DNA of 64,000 bases, from NCBI GenBank assembly GCA_029776155.1, contig JAKOTU010000089.1:17805-81804 (forward strand). Direction: 5' to 3'. The notes under the pieces are model-generated. The model searched no databases and was not told the DNA's origin. It worked only from the letters and a program-made list of their open reading frames with translations. Made by a program: the position numbers and the translations under genes. Shown here one piece after another: positions 51,266 through 60,222 of the stretch (positions are counted from its first letter, which is position 1; each line of letters begins with the position of its first letter). The DNA is from Bacillota bacterium. Its GTDB lineage: Bacteria > Bacillota > Limnochordia > Darwinibacteriales > Darwinibacteriaceae.

Positions 51266-52324
51266 TCATCCTCCTATTAATTGTGATTCACGTTTTTTCC
51301 GTTCACTACGCATGTTCATAATGTAGTTGAACGCCATAACTAACAACAGCAGACCTCCCCAGACAAAGTCCTTGGCGAAGTTGCTGATTTGCAGATGGTT
51401 AAACCCGCTGGACAGGAACTGCAGGGAAAAGACGGCCAAAACCACGCCGATTACTGTACCAAAGCCGCCCGCGGGATTGGTGCCGCCCAAAATGGCCACC
51501 AAAATGGCCTGCAGCGTGTAAGAGGTACCGTAGTCCGCCTTGGCGGAAGCGGTGCGGGCCATGAGCACAATCCCGGCACAGGCAGCCAGAATGCCTGTTA
51601 GAACGTACGTCTTAAAGAGGATCTCTTTCTTGTCGATTCCCGAAAACTGGGAAGCGGTGGGGTTAGAACCCAGCATGAACAGTTTGAACCCAAAGGGGGT
51701 CCTGCGCAGCAGGAAGGAAAAGATCACCGCGAACACGATAAAAATGAGGAACGGGACGGGAATGCCCAAGATGGTGCCGTTGCCGATGAACACAAACCGG
51801 TCGGGAAAACCGAACACCGCCGTACCCTTGGTGATCACCACCCCAATGCCCGTGAATAGCTCCATGGTACCCAACGTCGCCAAAATGGGGGTGATCCCGA
51901 TGCGGCTGATCAAAACCCCGTTTAAAGCGCCGCCCACAAGACCGGTGATCAGGGCAACTAATATGGCTCCCAGGATCAACAGCAGCTCCCCGACACCTGA
52001 AAGCTCAGAGCCGAACCTGGTGAGGAGCAGGGCCGCCAGGATGCTGGACAGGTTAGCAATACCCACCACCGAGAGGTCAATGCCGCCCGTTAACATGGCC
52101 AGCAAAATGGCAATGGACAGCAGCCCATACTCGGGAAACTGGAAGGCCATGGAGCGCAGATTGCGCATGGTGAGAAAACTGCCGGGGGCCAAAAGCCCCA
52201 TGATCACGAAAGTGAGCACGCAGATAATGGCCAAACGCTTCAGGTTGGGGTCCCGGTTGATGAAGTCAATGAGCTGCAGCTTTGGTTTGGCTTTCTCCAG
52301 TCCTTGGGGTTCTGTTCTACGCAT
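51266..52324 (-). CDS. CUT2 ABC sugar permease (T6 permease 2)
   Basis: 352-residue permease with a longer cytoplasmic N-terminus than its T3 counterpart (24042-25052). Motifs: TGGIDLSVVGIANLSSI, GFKLFMLGSNPTASQFSG and AILGGTNPAGGFG. Its start overlaps the end of permease 1 by 8 bases, and its stop precedes the DhaK start by 5 bases, so translation is tightly coupled through to the kinase. Confidence 0.92.
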   Translation of the reverse strand: MRRTEPQGLEKAKPKLQLIDFINRDPNLKRLAIICVLTFVIMGLLAPGSFLTMRNLRSMAFQFPEYGLLSIAILLAMLTGGIDLSVVGIANLSSILAALLLTRFGSELSGVGELLLILGAILVALITGLVGGALNGVLISRIGITPILATLGTMELFTGIGVVITKGTAVFGFPDRFVFIGNGTILGIPVPFLIFIVFAVIFSFLLRRTPFGFKLFMLGSNPTASQFSGIDKKEILFKTYVLTGILAACAGIVLMARTASAKADYGTSYTLQAILVAILGGTNPAGGFGTVIGVVLAVFSLQFLSSGFNHLQISNFAKDFVWGGLLLLVMAFNYIMNMRSERKKRESQLIGG

Positions 52325-53315
52325 AGGCCTTGGTCACACCCCTTCGTTCACGATAAGTTGTCACCGCGATACTGGCAATCAGAATCAACCCGATGGCCAC
52401 CCTCTGCCAGTAAGAAGAAATCCCCATGAGGATCAGGCTGTTGGTGATCATGGTTAGCAGAAACACGCCCAAGAGGGTTCCCAAAACGCTCCCTTCCCCG
52501 CCGGTAATCTTGGTTCCGCCTAAGATCACCGCGGCAATAACGTTCAGCTCTTGGCCCACTAAGTCGAAGGGGTTGCCAATGCGGATCATGGAAGCATGGA
52601 TGATGCCCGCGATCCCCGCTAAAAAGCCCACGTAGGTGTACATGAACAGGCGGATGCGGGCAATGTTGAAGCCAACCCGCTCCGCAGCCACCGGGTCACC
52701 ACCGATGGCGTAGATGCCCCGCCCCAACTTGGTGTAGCGCATGATCAGCCAGGTGATGATGGTGAGCACCACCAAAAACCAGATGGTGTTGGGCAGGCTG
52801 TAGAGAATCCTGCCCTGCCGCACCGAAACCAAATTGGAACGGGAAAGATCCAGCATGCACTTGGGCAGGGTGGTAATCAGGCGCGTCCCGATAAAGGCTA
52901 AAAGAAAGCCGCGGTACACATTTTGGGTGCCCAGAGTGACCACAAAGGTGGGCAGCTTAAAGGTGGAGATAAACCAGGCATTGAGGGCTCCCAAGCACAT
53001 GCCGATAACAGCGGACATGGCAAAGGCCAAAAAAAGGTTATCCGCGTACTGGGGATTGTTGATCAAGAACCTCCCCGTTACATACATGGAAAAGGTGGCG
53101 ATGGCCATAAAGGAGACGTCAATGTCGCCAGAGACGATGACCATATGCACACCCAGGGCGAAAATCCCAGTGACAATGCAGCTGCGGATCAAAGAGAACA
53201 AGTTACCCACTGTAAAGAACGCATTGTTGATCAGCCCGATAATCACAGACAGTATGGCGATGGTGAGCACGAGGTAGAACTCGTGTTTTCTAAATAGGCG
53301 CTGACTGAAACCCAC
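52317..53315 (-). CDS. CUT2 ABC sugar permease (T6 permease 1)
   Basis: 332-residue permease with motifs VSGDIDVSFMAIATFSMY, GRGIYAIGGDPVAAERVGF and VILGGTKITGGEG. Closest relative in the window is 25066-26067 in T3. It pairs with permease 2. Confidence 0.92.
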   Translation of the reverse strand: MGFSQRLFRKHEFYLVLTIAILSVIIGLINNAFFTVGNLFSLIRSCIVTGIFALGVHMVIVSGDIDVSFMAIATFSMYVTGRFLINNPQYADNLFLAFAMSAVIGMCLGALNAWFISTFKLPTFVVTLGTQNVYRGFLLAFIGTRLITTLPKCMLDLSRSNLVSVRQGRILYSLPNTIWFLVVLTIITWLIMRYTKLGRGIYAIGGDPVAAERVGFNIARIRLFMYTYVGFLAGIAGIIHASMIRIGNPFDLVGQELNVIAAVILGGTKITGGEGSVLGTLLGVFLLTMITNSLILMGISSYWQRVAIGLILIASIAVTTYRERRGVTKAYA

Positions 53316-53341
53316 AATTATAGCCTCCTGTCACTCCTGTA

Positions 53342-54835
53342 TCACGACGCCAGGAGAATGTCTGACAACTCATCTTCGCTGAGCTGGCCGGCCTGGTACT
53401 CCGCGACAATCTCACCGCTGCGCATCAAAAGGATCCGGCTGCAGTTGGCGGTGATTTCGGGAATATCATCGGAAATGAGGATAATGCCCATTCCGCTCCG
53501 GGCCAAGTCGCGCAGAATCTTGTGGATGGCCTCCTTAGAACCCACATCAACCCCCACGGTGGGGCCGCTGAGGATGAGTACCTTGGGCTTGGTGGCCAGC
53601 CACTTGGCGATGACGATTCTCTGCTGGTTACCGCCAGAGAGGCTCTTGGCCGGATTCTCCGGCGAAGCCACCTGAATCTTCAGCTGCCCAATCCACTGCT
53701 CCACCTGCTCCGCAGCCCGCTCCTCGTCGATCCAACCCCGGGAGTCGGTCAGCTGGTCGATGGTGCAGATGTTGATGTTGTTGGCAATGGTCTGCTCTAA
53801 AAGCAGGCCTTGGGTGAGGCGGTCCTCGGGAACAAAGGCGATCCCGTGGCGCATGGCGGTCTGCACCGAGTCCATCACCACCTGCTCTTCCCCGATGCGG
53901 ATGGTGCCGCTGTCCGCAGGCCTCAAACCAAAGAGGGCGTGGGCCAGCTCATTGCGGCCGGAACCAAGCAGGCCGGCGATGCCTAAAATCTCCCCGGGGT
54001 AGAGGGAAAAGGAGATGTTTTTAAAGCGCCCTTCCGCGGAGAGGTTCTCCACGGTGAGCAGGGGTTTTTCTCCCTCGATCTTCTTCACATAAATGTCCGA
54101 CTTGTCGATATGGCGCCCGGTCATGTAGTATTCCAACGACTCCCGATCCAGCTCGGCCACCGCGCCGTCAAACACCTTCCTGCCGTTGCGCAGAATGGTG
54201 ATGGTATCGGAGATCTGGAACACTTCATTGAGTTTGTGGCTCACAAACAAGATGGAAATGCCCTTGGCCCGCAGATCGTTGATGATCCCAAACAGGGTCT
54301 GCACCTCTCTATTGGTCAAGGACGTTGTCGGTTCGTCCATAATGATCAGCTTGGCATCATAAAGGAGGGCGCGGGCAATGGCCACCAGCTGTTTTTCCGC
54401 CACGGAGAGGTTGCCAACCTTTTCATAGATATCTATGTCCAGGTCAATCAGCTTAACGGCCCGCTGGGCCAGCTCCCTGATTTCCCGCCAGTTGACCAAG
54501 GGACCTTCCTTGGCCAGCTGATAGTTCATGGCTATGTTCTCCGCCACCGTGAGGTTAGGAAAGAGGGAAAAGTCCTGATAGATGATTTGAATGCCCTCAC
54601 GGATGGAATCCATGGGCGTAAGCCGCTCATAGGTTTTCCCGTTGATTACAATGCTTCCACTGTCGCGAGCATAGACACCGGCGATGATCTTAATCAGGGT
54701 GGACTTCCCGCTCCCGTTTTCTCCCGCTAAACAGCGCACCTCTCCCGGATAAATCTCCAAGCTCACATCCTGGAGAGCACGCACTCCGGCAAAGGCTTTA
54801 TTGATCTTGGAAAGGCTGATTAATGGTTGGGACAC
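53342..54835 (-). CDS. CUT2 ABC sugar transporter ATPase (T6) with degenerate second site
   Basis: Tandem ATPase of about 497 residues. Domain 1 intact: GENGSGKST, LSVAEKQ, LIIMDEPTTS. In domain 2 LSGGNQQRI is intact, but Walker B reads VLILSGPTVGVDVGSK, so both the Mg-binding Asp and the catalytic Glu are replaced (Ser, Gly), as in T3 (Asn, Ser). The frame opens at 54871, inside the intercistronic hairpin; the GTG at 54835 is the likely start. T3 and T6 therefore form a distinct asymmetric subgroup. Confidence 0.9.
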   Translation of the reverse strand: MSQPLISLSKINKAFAGVRALQDVSLEIYPGEVRCLAGENGSGKSTLIKIIAGVYARDSGSIVINGKTYERLTPMDSIREGIQIIYQDFSLFPNLTVAENIAMNYQLAKEGPLVNWREIRELAQRAVKLIDLDIDIYEKVGNLSVAEKQLVAIARALLYDAKLIIMDEPTTSLTNREVQTLFGIINDLRAKGISILFVSHKLNEVFQISDTITILRNGRKVFDGAVAELDRESLEYYMTGRHIDKSDIYVKKIEGEKPLLTVENLSAEGRFKNISFSLYPGEILGIAGLLGSGRNELAHALFGLRPADSGTIRIGEEQVVMDSVQTAMRHGIAFVPEDRLTQGLLLEQTIANNINICTIDQLTDSRGWIDEERAAEQVEQWIGQLKIQVASPENPAKSLSGGNQQRIVIAKWLATKPKVLILSGPTVGVDVGSKEAIHKILRDLARSGMGIILISDDIPEITANCSRILLMRSGEIVAEYQAGQLSEDELSDILLAS

Positions 54836-54870
54836 GTGACACCAAATCCTTCCCTTACGCTTTGTGGACA

Positions 54871-54898
54871 CCCATCCCTTCCAGGAAGAAGGGATGGG
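54871..54898 (-). promoter_or_regulatory. Intercistronic hairpin after T6 binding-protein gene
   Basis: Perfect 10-bp stem CCCATCCCTT/AAGGGATGGG, 8-base loop, in the 86-base gap between the binding-protein stop and the ATPase start. No strong T-run. Confidence 0.7.
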
Positions 54899-54921
54899 CG
54901 CCTAGTTAGCATATTCAGCTT

Positions 54922-55911
54922 TTAGAAGTCATACTCGTGCATATTGTCTTTGTTTACAAAGATCCAGGCTTCGCCGTAGAGTACCTTGCCGTCGATCTTG
55001 AGGTTGTTGTAGCCAGGTACACCCAGATCCATGCCTTCATGGATTTCCTTGCCTTCCAGCACATGGACTGCCAGTACGTTCATGGCGTAGGCCGCTTCGG
55101 CAGGATCCCAGAAGCCGATCCAGTTCACGGCGCCGCTCTCCAGGTAAGGACCGGCGGCGGAAACCAGGCTGGTGCCGACGATGGCGATCTCATCCACCAA
55201 GCCCATTTCCTCCAGAACGAGACCCGCCCCAGGAGGTGCAGTGGAAGCGCAGGTTTGGATACCCTTGAGGTTGGGATAGGTCATGACCAGCTCTTTCATC
55301 TTGTTGTAGGCCACCGTCTGGTCGTCATAGCACTCCAAGCGCTCGGCCACAACCTTCATGTTGGGATACTTCTCTTGCTGACGCTTCATGGCGCCGTCAA
55401 TCCACTCGTTGTGGCTCTTGGAGGTGAGGCTGCCCACAAAGGTGGCAAACTCGCCTTCATAACCCATGGCCTCAGCCAAGAGATCCATCAGGCGGGCACC
55501 ATAGGCCTCGTTTTCGAAGGCTTCCAGGTCCCAGTCCACGTTCTGGATGTTGGAAGCTTCGTGGGCAATCACAACGATACCGGCCTCACGGGCCTTCTTC
55601 AAGACAGGCTCCAGGGCCTCAACGGAGAAGGGAACGATGGTAATGGCATCTACGCCCTGAGCAATTAAGTCTTCCACAATCTGTACCTGCAGGGCGGCAT
55701 CGGCCCGGGACGGACCTACTTGGTAGGCGTTATGGCCCGTATCCGCGGCAAAGCGCTCTACGCCCTGTTTCATGCGGTCAAACCAAGCGATACCCGCCAC
55801 TTTCGGCACATTGACGATGGTGTACTGTTTCGCGAAGGCTGCTGGGGTCACCAGCGACAGCATCAAAGCTACTAACAGTAACAATCCAAGACTTCTTTTC
55901 ACGCTCGTCAC
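54922..55911 (-). CDS. CUT2 ABC sugar-binding protein (T6), LsrB/RhaS-like
   Basis: 329-residue periplasmic binding protein with a non-lipoprotein signal peptide (cleavage near AFA-KQY). Mature landmarks: VPKVAGIAWFDRMKQG, DLIAQGVDAITIVPFS, VIAHEASNIQNVDWDLEAF and VGSLTSKSHNEWIDGAM. It is related to the T3 protein and, more distantly, to LsrB. The first gene of the T6-DhaK-DhaL operon; the ligand is presumably a ketose or a sugar converted to one. Confidence 0.92.
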   Translation of the reverse strand: MTSVKRSLGLLLLVALMLSLVTPAAFAKQYTIVNVPKVAGIAWFDRMKQGVERFAADTGHNAYQVGPSRADAALQVQIVEDLIAQGVDAITIVPFSVEALEPVLKKAREAGIVVIAHEASNIQNVDWDLEAFENEAYGARLMDLLAEAMGYEGEFATFVGSLTSKSHNEWIDGAMKRQQEKYPNMKVVAERLECYDDQTVAYNKMKELVMTYPNLKGIQTCASTAPPGAGLVLEEMGLVDEIAIVGTSLVSAAGPYLESGAVNWIGFWDPAEAAYAMNVLAVHVLEGKEIHEGMDLGVPGYNNLKIDGKVLYGEAWIFVNKDNMHEYDF

Positions 55912-56047
55912 TCCCTTTGTTTATTTTGTTAAATCGAAACTGGCAAGCAAACCGACTGGCTCCCACCCCCTCCATCTATGTTCGACTTTGCTATTGACAT
56001 AACATATCGTTGTTTTTCTTCGCTAATATGCTGGGATTTCCTCCTAA

Positions 56048-56084
56048 CTAAACAGGTATGAGGAAATGGCCCAGCTAAACAGGT
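56048..56084. repeat. Direct repeat CTAAACAGGT upstream of T6
   Basis: CTAAACAGGT occurs at 56048-56057 and 56075-56084 in the 205-base gap upstream of the T6 binding protein. Possibly a tandem regulator site. No terminator for the gene at 56117 was recognised in this gap. Confidence 0.4.
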
Positions 56085-56116
56085 CCAGTTAACCCGCCCA
56101 GAACGCCAGTCCACCC

Positions 56117-57031
56117 CTAACGCTGCAGCTTGGCCCAAGCCAGGTTTAAAGTGCGCTTGGCATTGGCAATGACCACATCCGGATCTTCAGCGCCCCACGG
56201 CTTCACTTCAAAGCTTACAATGGGTCTGTTGTGCTCGTTGAGAAAACCGATCTCCAAAAGCTTGCGCAGGTATTCCCCCAGCTCCTCCACATCGTTTTCG
56301 CTGTGGGGGAACCCAAAGCGGGGATGGGTATCGCCATAGGCCTCTAAACTGGGATCCTTGATCACCGTGTTGCCCATATGGGCGTGGATGATGTAATCCT
56401 TGAGGGTTTCCAGGCTATCGGCAATAGTCTCGTGGATCATGGGGATATGGGAGAGATCCACCATGAGCCCGAAGTTGTCATGCTCTTGCGTGATTTCCTC
56501 GGCAAACCGCTTGGCCAAGGGGGCAGGGCCGATCAATGACCTTTTGTCCAGGTCGTAGTCGAAGACTTCCAAAGCAAGCTTCAGGTTCCCGTGGGCAGCT
56601 GCATAGGCGCAGAGCTCCTTGGTGGACTGCACCAAGGCCTGATAAGCCTCTTCTTTAGTTTCCTCCGCATAGCGGCCCGCCAAAAAGCCAAAGGCCACGG
56701 CCCCCATTTCGTAGGCCTGGTCAACTCCCTGCTTCATCAAGGTGACCGCAGCTTGGCGGCGAGCTTCATCCAGATCATTGAGGTTGCTGCCTGTGGCAAG
56801 GAGCATGGGCTGGCCGCCAAAAGCCACGGTGAGGCGGGACGAGTCCAGGAGCTTCTTGACCCTCCCCCGCACCTCAGGATCTTCGATCCAGGTGATCTCG
56901 ATGGCGTCGAAATAATCGTCCTGGCAGGTTTTACGGATTGCTTCTTCGATTCCCACCCCCTTGGTAGTCTGGGGATAGGCCATAAAGTGGACCAGGCCCA
57001 CTTGCATGAACTTCCTCATGGACTCCAGCAT
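56117..57031 (-). CDS. Xylose-isomerase-like TIM barrel (sugar phosphate isomerase/epimerase family), copy 2
   Basis: About 304 residues. Metal ligands fit the family: Glu155 (LALEVFDYD), Asp192 (GLMVDLSHIP), His218 (YIIHAHMGN) and Glu275 (SFEVKPWG), with HPRFGFPHSEND as an additional substrate-side loop. The ATG at 57031 behind AAAGGAG is preferred over a GTG at 57037. It is only distantly similar to the copy at 32481. Downstream of a 2-hydroxyacid dehydrogenase gene on the same strand, it probably acts on a keto-acid or ketose in the sugar-acid pathway of this cluster, as isomerase, epimerase or OiaC-like decarboxylase. Confidence 0.85.
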   Translation of the reverse strand: MLESMRKFMQVGLVHFMAYPQTTKGVGIEEAIRKTCQDDYFDAIEITWIEDPEVRGRVKKLLDSSRLTVAFGGQPMLLATGSNLNDLDEARRQAAVTLMKQGVDQAYEMGAVAFGFLAGRYAEETKEEAYQALVQSTKELCAYAAAHGNLKLALEVFDYDLDKRSLIGPAPLAKRFAEEITQEHDNFGLMVDLSHIPMIHETIADSLETLKDYIIHAHMGNTVIKDPSLEAYGDTHPRFGFPHSENDVEELGEYLRKLLEIGFLNEHNRPIVSFEVKPWGAEDPDVVIANAKRTLNLAWAKLQR

Positions 57032-57075
57032 AAACACTTTCTCCTTTTCTTTTCCTCTGGTGGGGCACCGGCCCT

Positions 57076-58032
57076 TTACCTGTTCACCACGTTGATGGGG
57101 TTTCCGGCCATAAACTGCCGCAGGTTTTCCACGGCAATATCCATGAGCCGCTGCCGGGATTCTTTCGGCGCCCAGGCTATATGGGGCGTAATAAACACAT
57201 TCTTGCAGCTGAGCAGCACATTATCCGGCTGGATGGGCTCAACAGAAACAACATCCAGCCCCGCGGCATATACTTTACCCGCATCCAGGGCTTCTTTTAG
57301 GTCTTCTTCCACAATGAGCGGACCCCGGGCGGTGTTGATCAAGATCACTCCGTCTTTCATCTTGGCAATGCTTTCCTTGTTGATCAGGCCCTGCGTCTGG
57401 GGCGTCAAGGGTACGTGCAGGGAGATCACATCGGAGACGCCCAACAGCTCATCCAGCTCAACCATGGTCACTCCATCCACAACTCCAGAGAGGTTAGGAT
57501 TGTGGGCGACTACCTGCATGCCAAAGGCCTGGGCTAGGCGCGCCACAGCCCGGCCGATACGCCCAAAGCCGATAATGCCCATGGTTTTTCCCGCTAGTTC
57601 AATGAGGGGATAATCCCAAAAGCACCAGTCTGGATTGGTGGTCCAGCGCCCTTGGAAAACCTCTGCGGAGTGATGGCCCACATGGTGGCAGATCTCCAAA
57701 AGCAGGGCAAACACAAACTGGGCCACCGCAGCGGTACCGTAGGTGGGTACGTTAGTGACCACAACACCCCTCTCCCGGGCCGCCTGCACATCAACTATGT
57801 TGTAACCGGTGGCCAAAACCCCGATGAATTTAAGGTTGGGACAGGCCTCCAGGGTTTCCCGGGTGATGGGCACTTTGTTCACAAAAACGTACTCGGCATC
57901 GCCGATGCGGGGGACAATCTCCTCTACGGGGGTGCGGTCATAAACCGTGAGCTCACCCAGCTTTTCCAGCCCCTCCCAGCTCAAATCTCCTGGATTAAGG
58001 GTGTAGCCATCAAGGACAACGATTCTACTCAC
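57076..58032 (-). CDS. D-2-hydroxyacid dehydrogenase, NAD(P)-dependent
   Basis: 318-residue dehydrogenase (glycerate/lactate/phosphoglycerate dehydrogenase family). The Rossmann motif is GFGRIG (155-160); the catalytic set is Arg236 (NTARGPL), Glu265 (SVEPIQ) and His284 (TPHIAW). The preferred start is GTG at 58032 behind AAGGAG; the frame is open to 58113 but across a hairpin. It would interconvert a 2-keto acid (for example hydroxypyruvate or a tartronate semialdehyde-like product) and its D-2-hydroxy acid. It follows the YhcH gene after a hairpin and precedes the TIM-barrel gene by 44 bases. Confidence 0.92.
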   Translation of the reverse strand: MSRIVVLDGYTLNPGDLSWEGLEKLGELTVYDRTPVEEIVPRIGDAEYVFVNKVPITRETLEACPNLKFIGVLATGYNIVDVQAARERGVVVTNVPTYGTAAVAQFVFALLLEICHHVGHHSAEVFQGRWTTNPDWCFWDYPLIELAGKTMGIIGFGRIGRAVARLAQAFGMQVVAHNPNLSGVVDGVTMVELDELLGVSDVISLHVPLTPQTQGLINKESIAKMKDGVILINTARGPLIVEEDLKEALDAGKVYAAGLDVVSVEPIQPDNVLLSCKNVFITPHIAWAPKESRQRLMDIAVENLRQFMAGNPINVVNR

Positions 58033-58081
58033 AACTGCACTCTCCTTAAGCTTTGTTCTGTTCTGGGGATAGAAGGATAAA

Positions 58082-58130
58082 GAAGATCTCACCCTGGGCT
58101 GAGGGCACAGCACTGTGGTGAGATCTTCTG
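58082..58130 (-). terminator. Inverted repeat between YhcH and dehydrogenase genes
   Basis: Perfect 13-bp arms AGAAGATCTCACC (58082-58094) and GGTGAGATCTTCT (58118-58130), followed on the minus strand by TTATCC. It may terminate part of the Tct-YhcH transcript before the dehydrogenase. Confidence 0.55.
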
Positions 58131-58163
58131 CGTGCTGGATGCATTAGTGAAAACTCAGCCGCA

Positions 58164-58613
58164 TCACACCGCCACTTTGATAACCACTTTCTTTACCTGT
58201 TCCCCGGCCTGCACAGCTAGGGAAGGCATGTGGGCATCGTGGGGGAAGAACACGGCAAACATCCCCGCTTCTATCTTGAACAAATCGCCAGTACCAGCAA
58301 AAAACTGAATATCCCGCTCCTCATCGTAGTCATCCAGGGGCTCAAGGCCGTCCACGTTGGTGCAGCCGATGAGCTCCCTTCCGCCCACGATGTACTGGAT
58401 ATCGGCGTACTTACGGTGCGCCTCATACTTGCCTTCTTCCACAGGTTTGGCCGTGTACTCCTGCACCACGGCAAACACCGCCTCCCCCTGAATGGGGTAC
58501 TTCCCCACCGCCAGCTCAGGCAAGTCGGGGCGGCGGAGGAACTCCAAACCCGCCCTAAAGCTGGCACTTAGATTTTCATACAGATGGGCATTTTCCAATC
58601 TGTCAAGGATCAT
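58164..58613 (-). CDS. YhcH/YjgK/YiaL family protein (sugar anomerase-like)
   Basis: About 149 residues, a small cupin-like beta protein of the DUF386 family. Members include EbgC and the sialic-acid anomerase NanQ (YhcH). Visible family residues are EAHRKYADIQYIVGG and the metal-site FFPHDAHMPSL with ELIGCTNVDGLEPLDDYD between them. The ATG at 58613 behind GGGGAG is preferred over an upstream start at 58649. It follows tctA by 61 bases. It probably speeds ring opening or anomer exchange of the imported sugar acid before lyase cleavage. Confidence 0.85.
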   Translation of the reverse strand: MILDRLENAHLYENLSASFRAGLEFLRRPDLPELAVGKYPIQGEAVFAVVQEYTAKPVEEGKYEAHRKYADIQYIVGGRELIGCTNVDGLEPLDDYDEERDIQFFAGTGDLFKIEAGMFAVFFPHDAHMPSLAVQAGEQVKKVVIKVAV

Positions 58614-58674
58614 AGCCCTTATCTCCCCTTCAGCGCCAAGGGCGCGCATTATGCTGCGACCAGGCTGTTACTTG

Positions 58675-60195
58675 TTAAGCTGCCTTGGCTTCGCGCCTGC
58701 GCTTCATCAGATCGCGCACGGGCTGCCACACCAGGGACAGAATGGTCAGCACGAGCAAGACAACGGTAATAGGCCTGGTAAAGAAGATGGACATGTCGCC
58801 CTGGGACAGGGCCAAGCTCCGCCTGTAGTTCGACTCGGCAATGGGGCCAAGCAGCAGGGCCAAGATAAATGGACCCAGGGGAATATCCGCTTTCTTAAAG
58901 ATGAACCCCACTAAGCCAGCAATGAACATCACGATCACGTCGAACACAGAGTTGTTAATGGCAAAGGAGCCCAGAATACAGAAACCAATTACAGCCAGCC
59001 ACACGTACTCCTGCTTCAGCTTGAGGATGACCGCACTGGCCCGGGCTGTGAGCATGCCCAAAACCAGAATCATCAGATAGCCCACGAACATAAGGGCCAT
59101 AATCCTGTACACAAAGGGAGCCTGCTCCACAAACAGACGGGGCCCGGGCTGCATACCGTACATCATCAGCGAGCCGATGAGGATGGCAGTAACTCCATCG
59201 CCGGGAATGCCCAGGGTCATCATGGTGGTCATGGCGCCGCCAATTACCCCGTTGTTGGCCAGGGAGGCTACCGCCAGTCCGGTGTAGGAACCCTTACCGA
59301 ACTCCTCGGGCTTTTTGGACATCTGCTTGGCCTGCTGCCAGCATACGATGGAGGCAATATCACCGCCGGCACCGGGAATAGCCCCGATGATCGTACTGAT
59401 TACGCAGGAAAGGAACACTGCCAAGTTAGACTCCCGCAGTTCCTCCCGGGTAGGCAGCCAGCGGCCCAGGTTTTTGAGGATGCCGCTGGTGTCTGCATCG
59501 CCGGCGAAGGAACGGTTCCGAGCCCGGCGTTCACTGAGTTGGTAGAGCACCTCGCCCACGCCAAACATACCCACCAGGGCGACCACAAAGGGAATACCGC
59601 TGAGCAGGTTGACGTTGCCAAAGGTGAAGCGCGGCATACCGTGCATGGGATCCAGGCCGATGGTGGAAATCAAAAGGCCCAAAAACCCTGCAAAAAGACC
59701 GTTGATCAGCTTGGTACCGGAGACACTGATCATCATGGTCAGCCCAAACAGGGCCAGGGCAAACATCTCGGGGGGCCCAAATCTCAGGGCAAACCGGGCC
59801 ACCGGGAAGGCAGCTATGGTGAGCACCAGACTGCCAAAGAGCCCACCTACCACAGAGTAGATGGTATTCACGCTCAGGGCCAGCCCAATTTTCCCATTCT
59901 TGACAAAGTGATAGCCATCAAAGGTTTGGGCAATGGAAGCGGGGGTCCCTGGAGTGTTGATCAGAATCGCGGTAATGCCCCCTGCCCAGATGGCAGAATT
60001 GTAGACACCCAAAAGCACCGCCATGCCTTGAGCCGGTTCCAACCAAAAGGTAAGGGGTGTCAAGATGGCCACTCCCATGGTGGCGGACAAGCCCGGCAGT
60101 GCACCAACGACCATACCTGCCACTACACCCAAAAGGGAGTAGAAAAACAGGTTGGTTGTCAAAATCTCGGCGAAAGCGCCAAACAGCATTTGCAC
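58675..60195 (-). CDS. tctA: Tripartite tricarboxylate transporter large membrane subunit TctA
   Basis: 506-residue inner-membrane protein with about 12 hydrophobic segments. Signature sequences are GALPGLSATMGVAILTPLTF near the N-terminus and AGGITAILINTPGTPASIAQ, characteristic of TctA; the second half repeats this with GAIPGAGGDIASIVCWQQAK. It forms the ion-coupled channel with TctB and receives substrate from the periplasmic TctC. Substrates of TTT systems are carboxylates, here probably a sugar acid given the aldolases in the operon. Confidence 0.95.
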   Translation of the reverse strand: MQMLFGAFAEILTTNLFFYSLLGVVAGMVVGALPGLSATMGVAILTPLTFWLEPAQGMAVLLGVYNSAIWAGGITAILINTPGTPASIAQTFDGYHFVKNGKIGLALSVNTIYSVVGGLFGSLVLTIAAFPVARFALRFGPPEMFALALFGLTMMISVSGTKLINGLFAGFLGLLISTIGLDPMHGMPRFTFGNVNLLSGIPFVVALVGMFGVGEVLYQLSERRARNRSFAGDADTSGILKNLGRWLPTREELRESNLAVFLSCVISTIIGAIPGAGGDIASIVCWQQAKQMSKKPEEFGKGSYTGLAVASLANNGVIGGAMTTMMTLGIPGDGVTAILIGSLMMYGMQPGPRLFVEQAPFVYRIMALMFVGYLMILVLGMLTARASAVILKLKQEYVWLAVIGFCILGSFAINNSVFDVIVMFIAGLVGFIFKKADIPLGPFILALLLGPIAESNYRRSLALSQGDMSIFFTRPITVVLLVLTILSLVWQPVRDLMKRRREAKAA

Positions 60196-60222
60196 ACCTT
60201 TTCACTCCTCTTCGGCGACAAT

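Noticed and set aside
26102..55911. T3 or T6 as an AI-2 (Lsr) quorum-signal importer
   Set aside because: Binding proteins and two-permease layout resemble Lsr, but no lsrF, lsrG, lsrK or lsrR-type set accompanies them; the SorC gene at 9265 is far away and paired with a different kinase.
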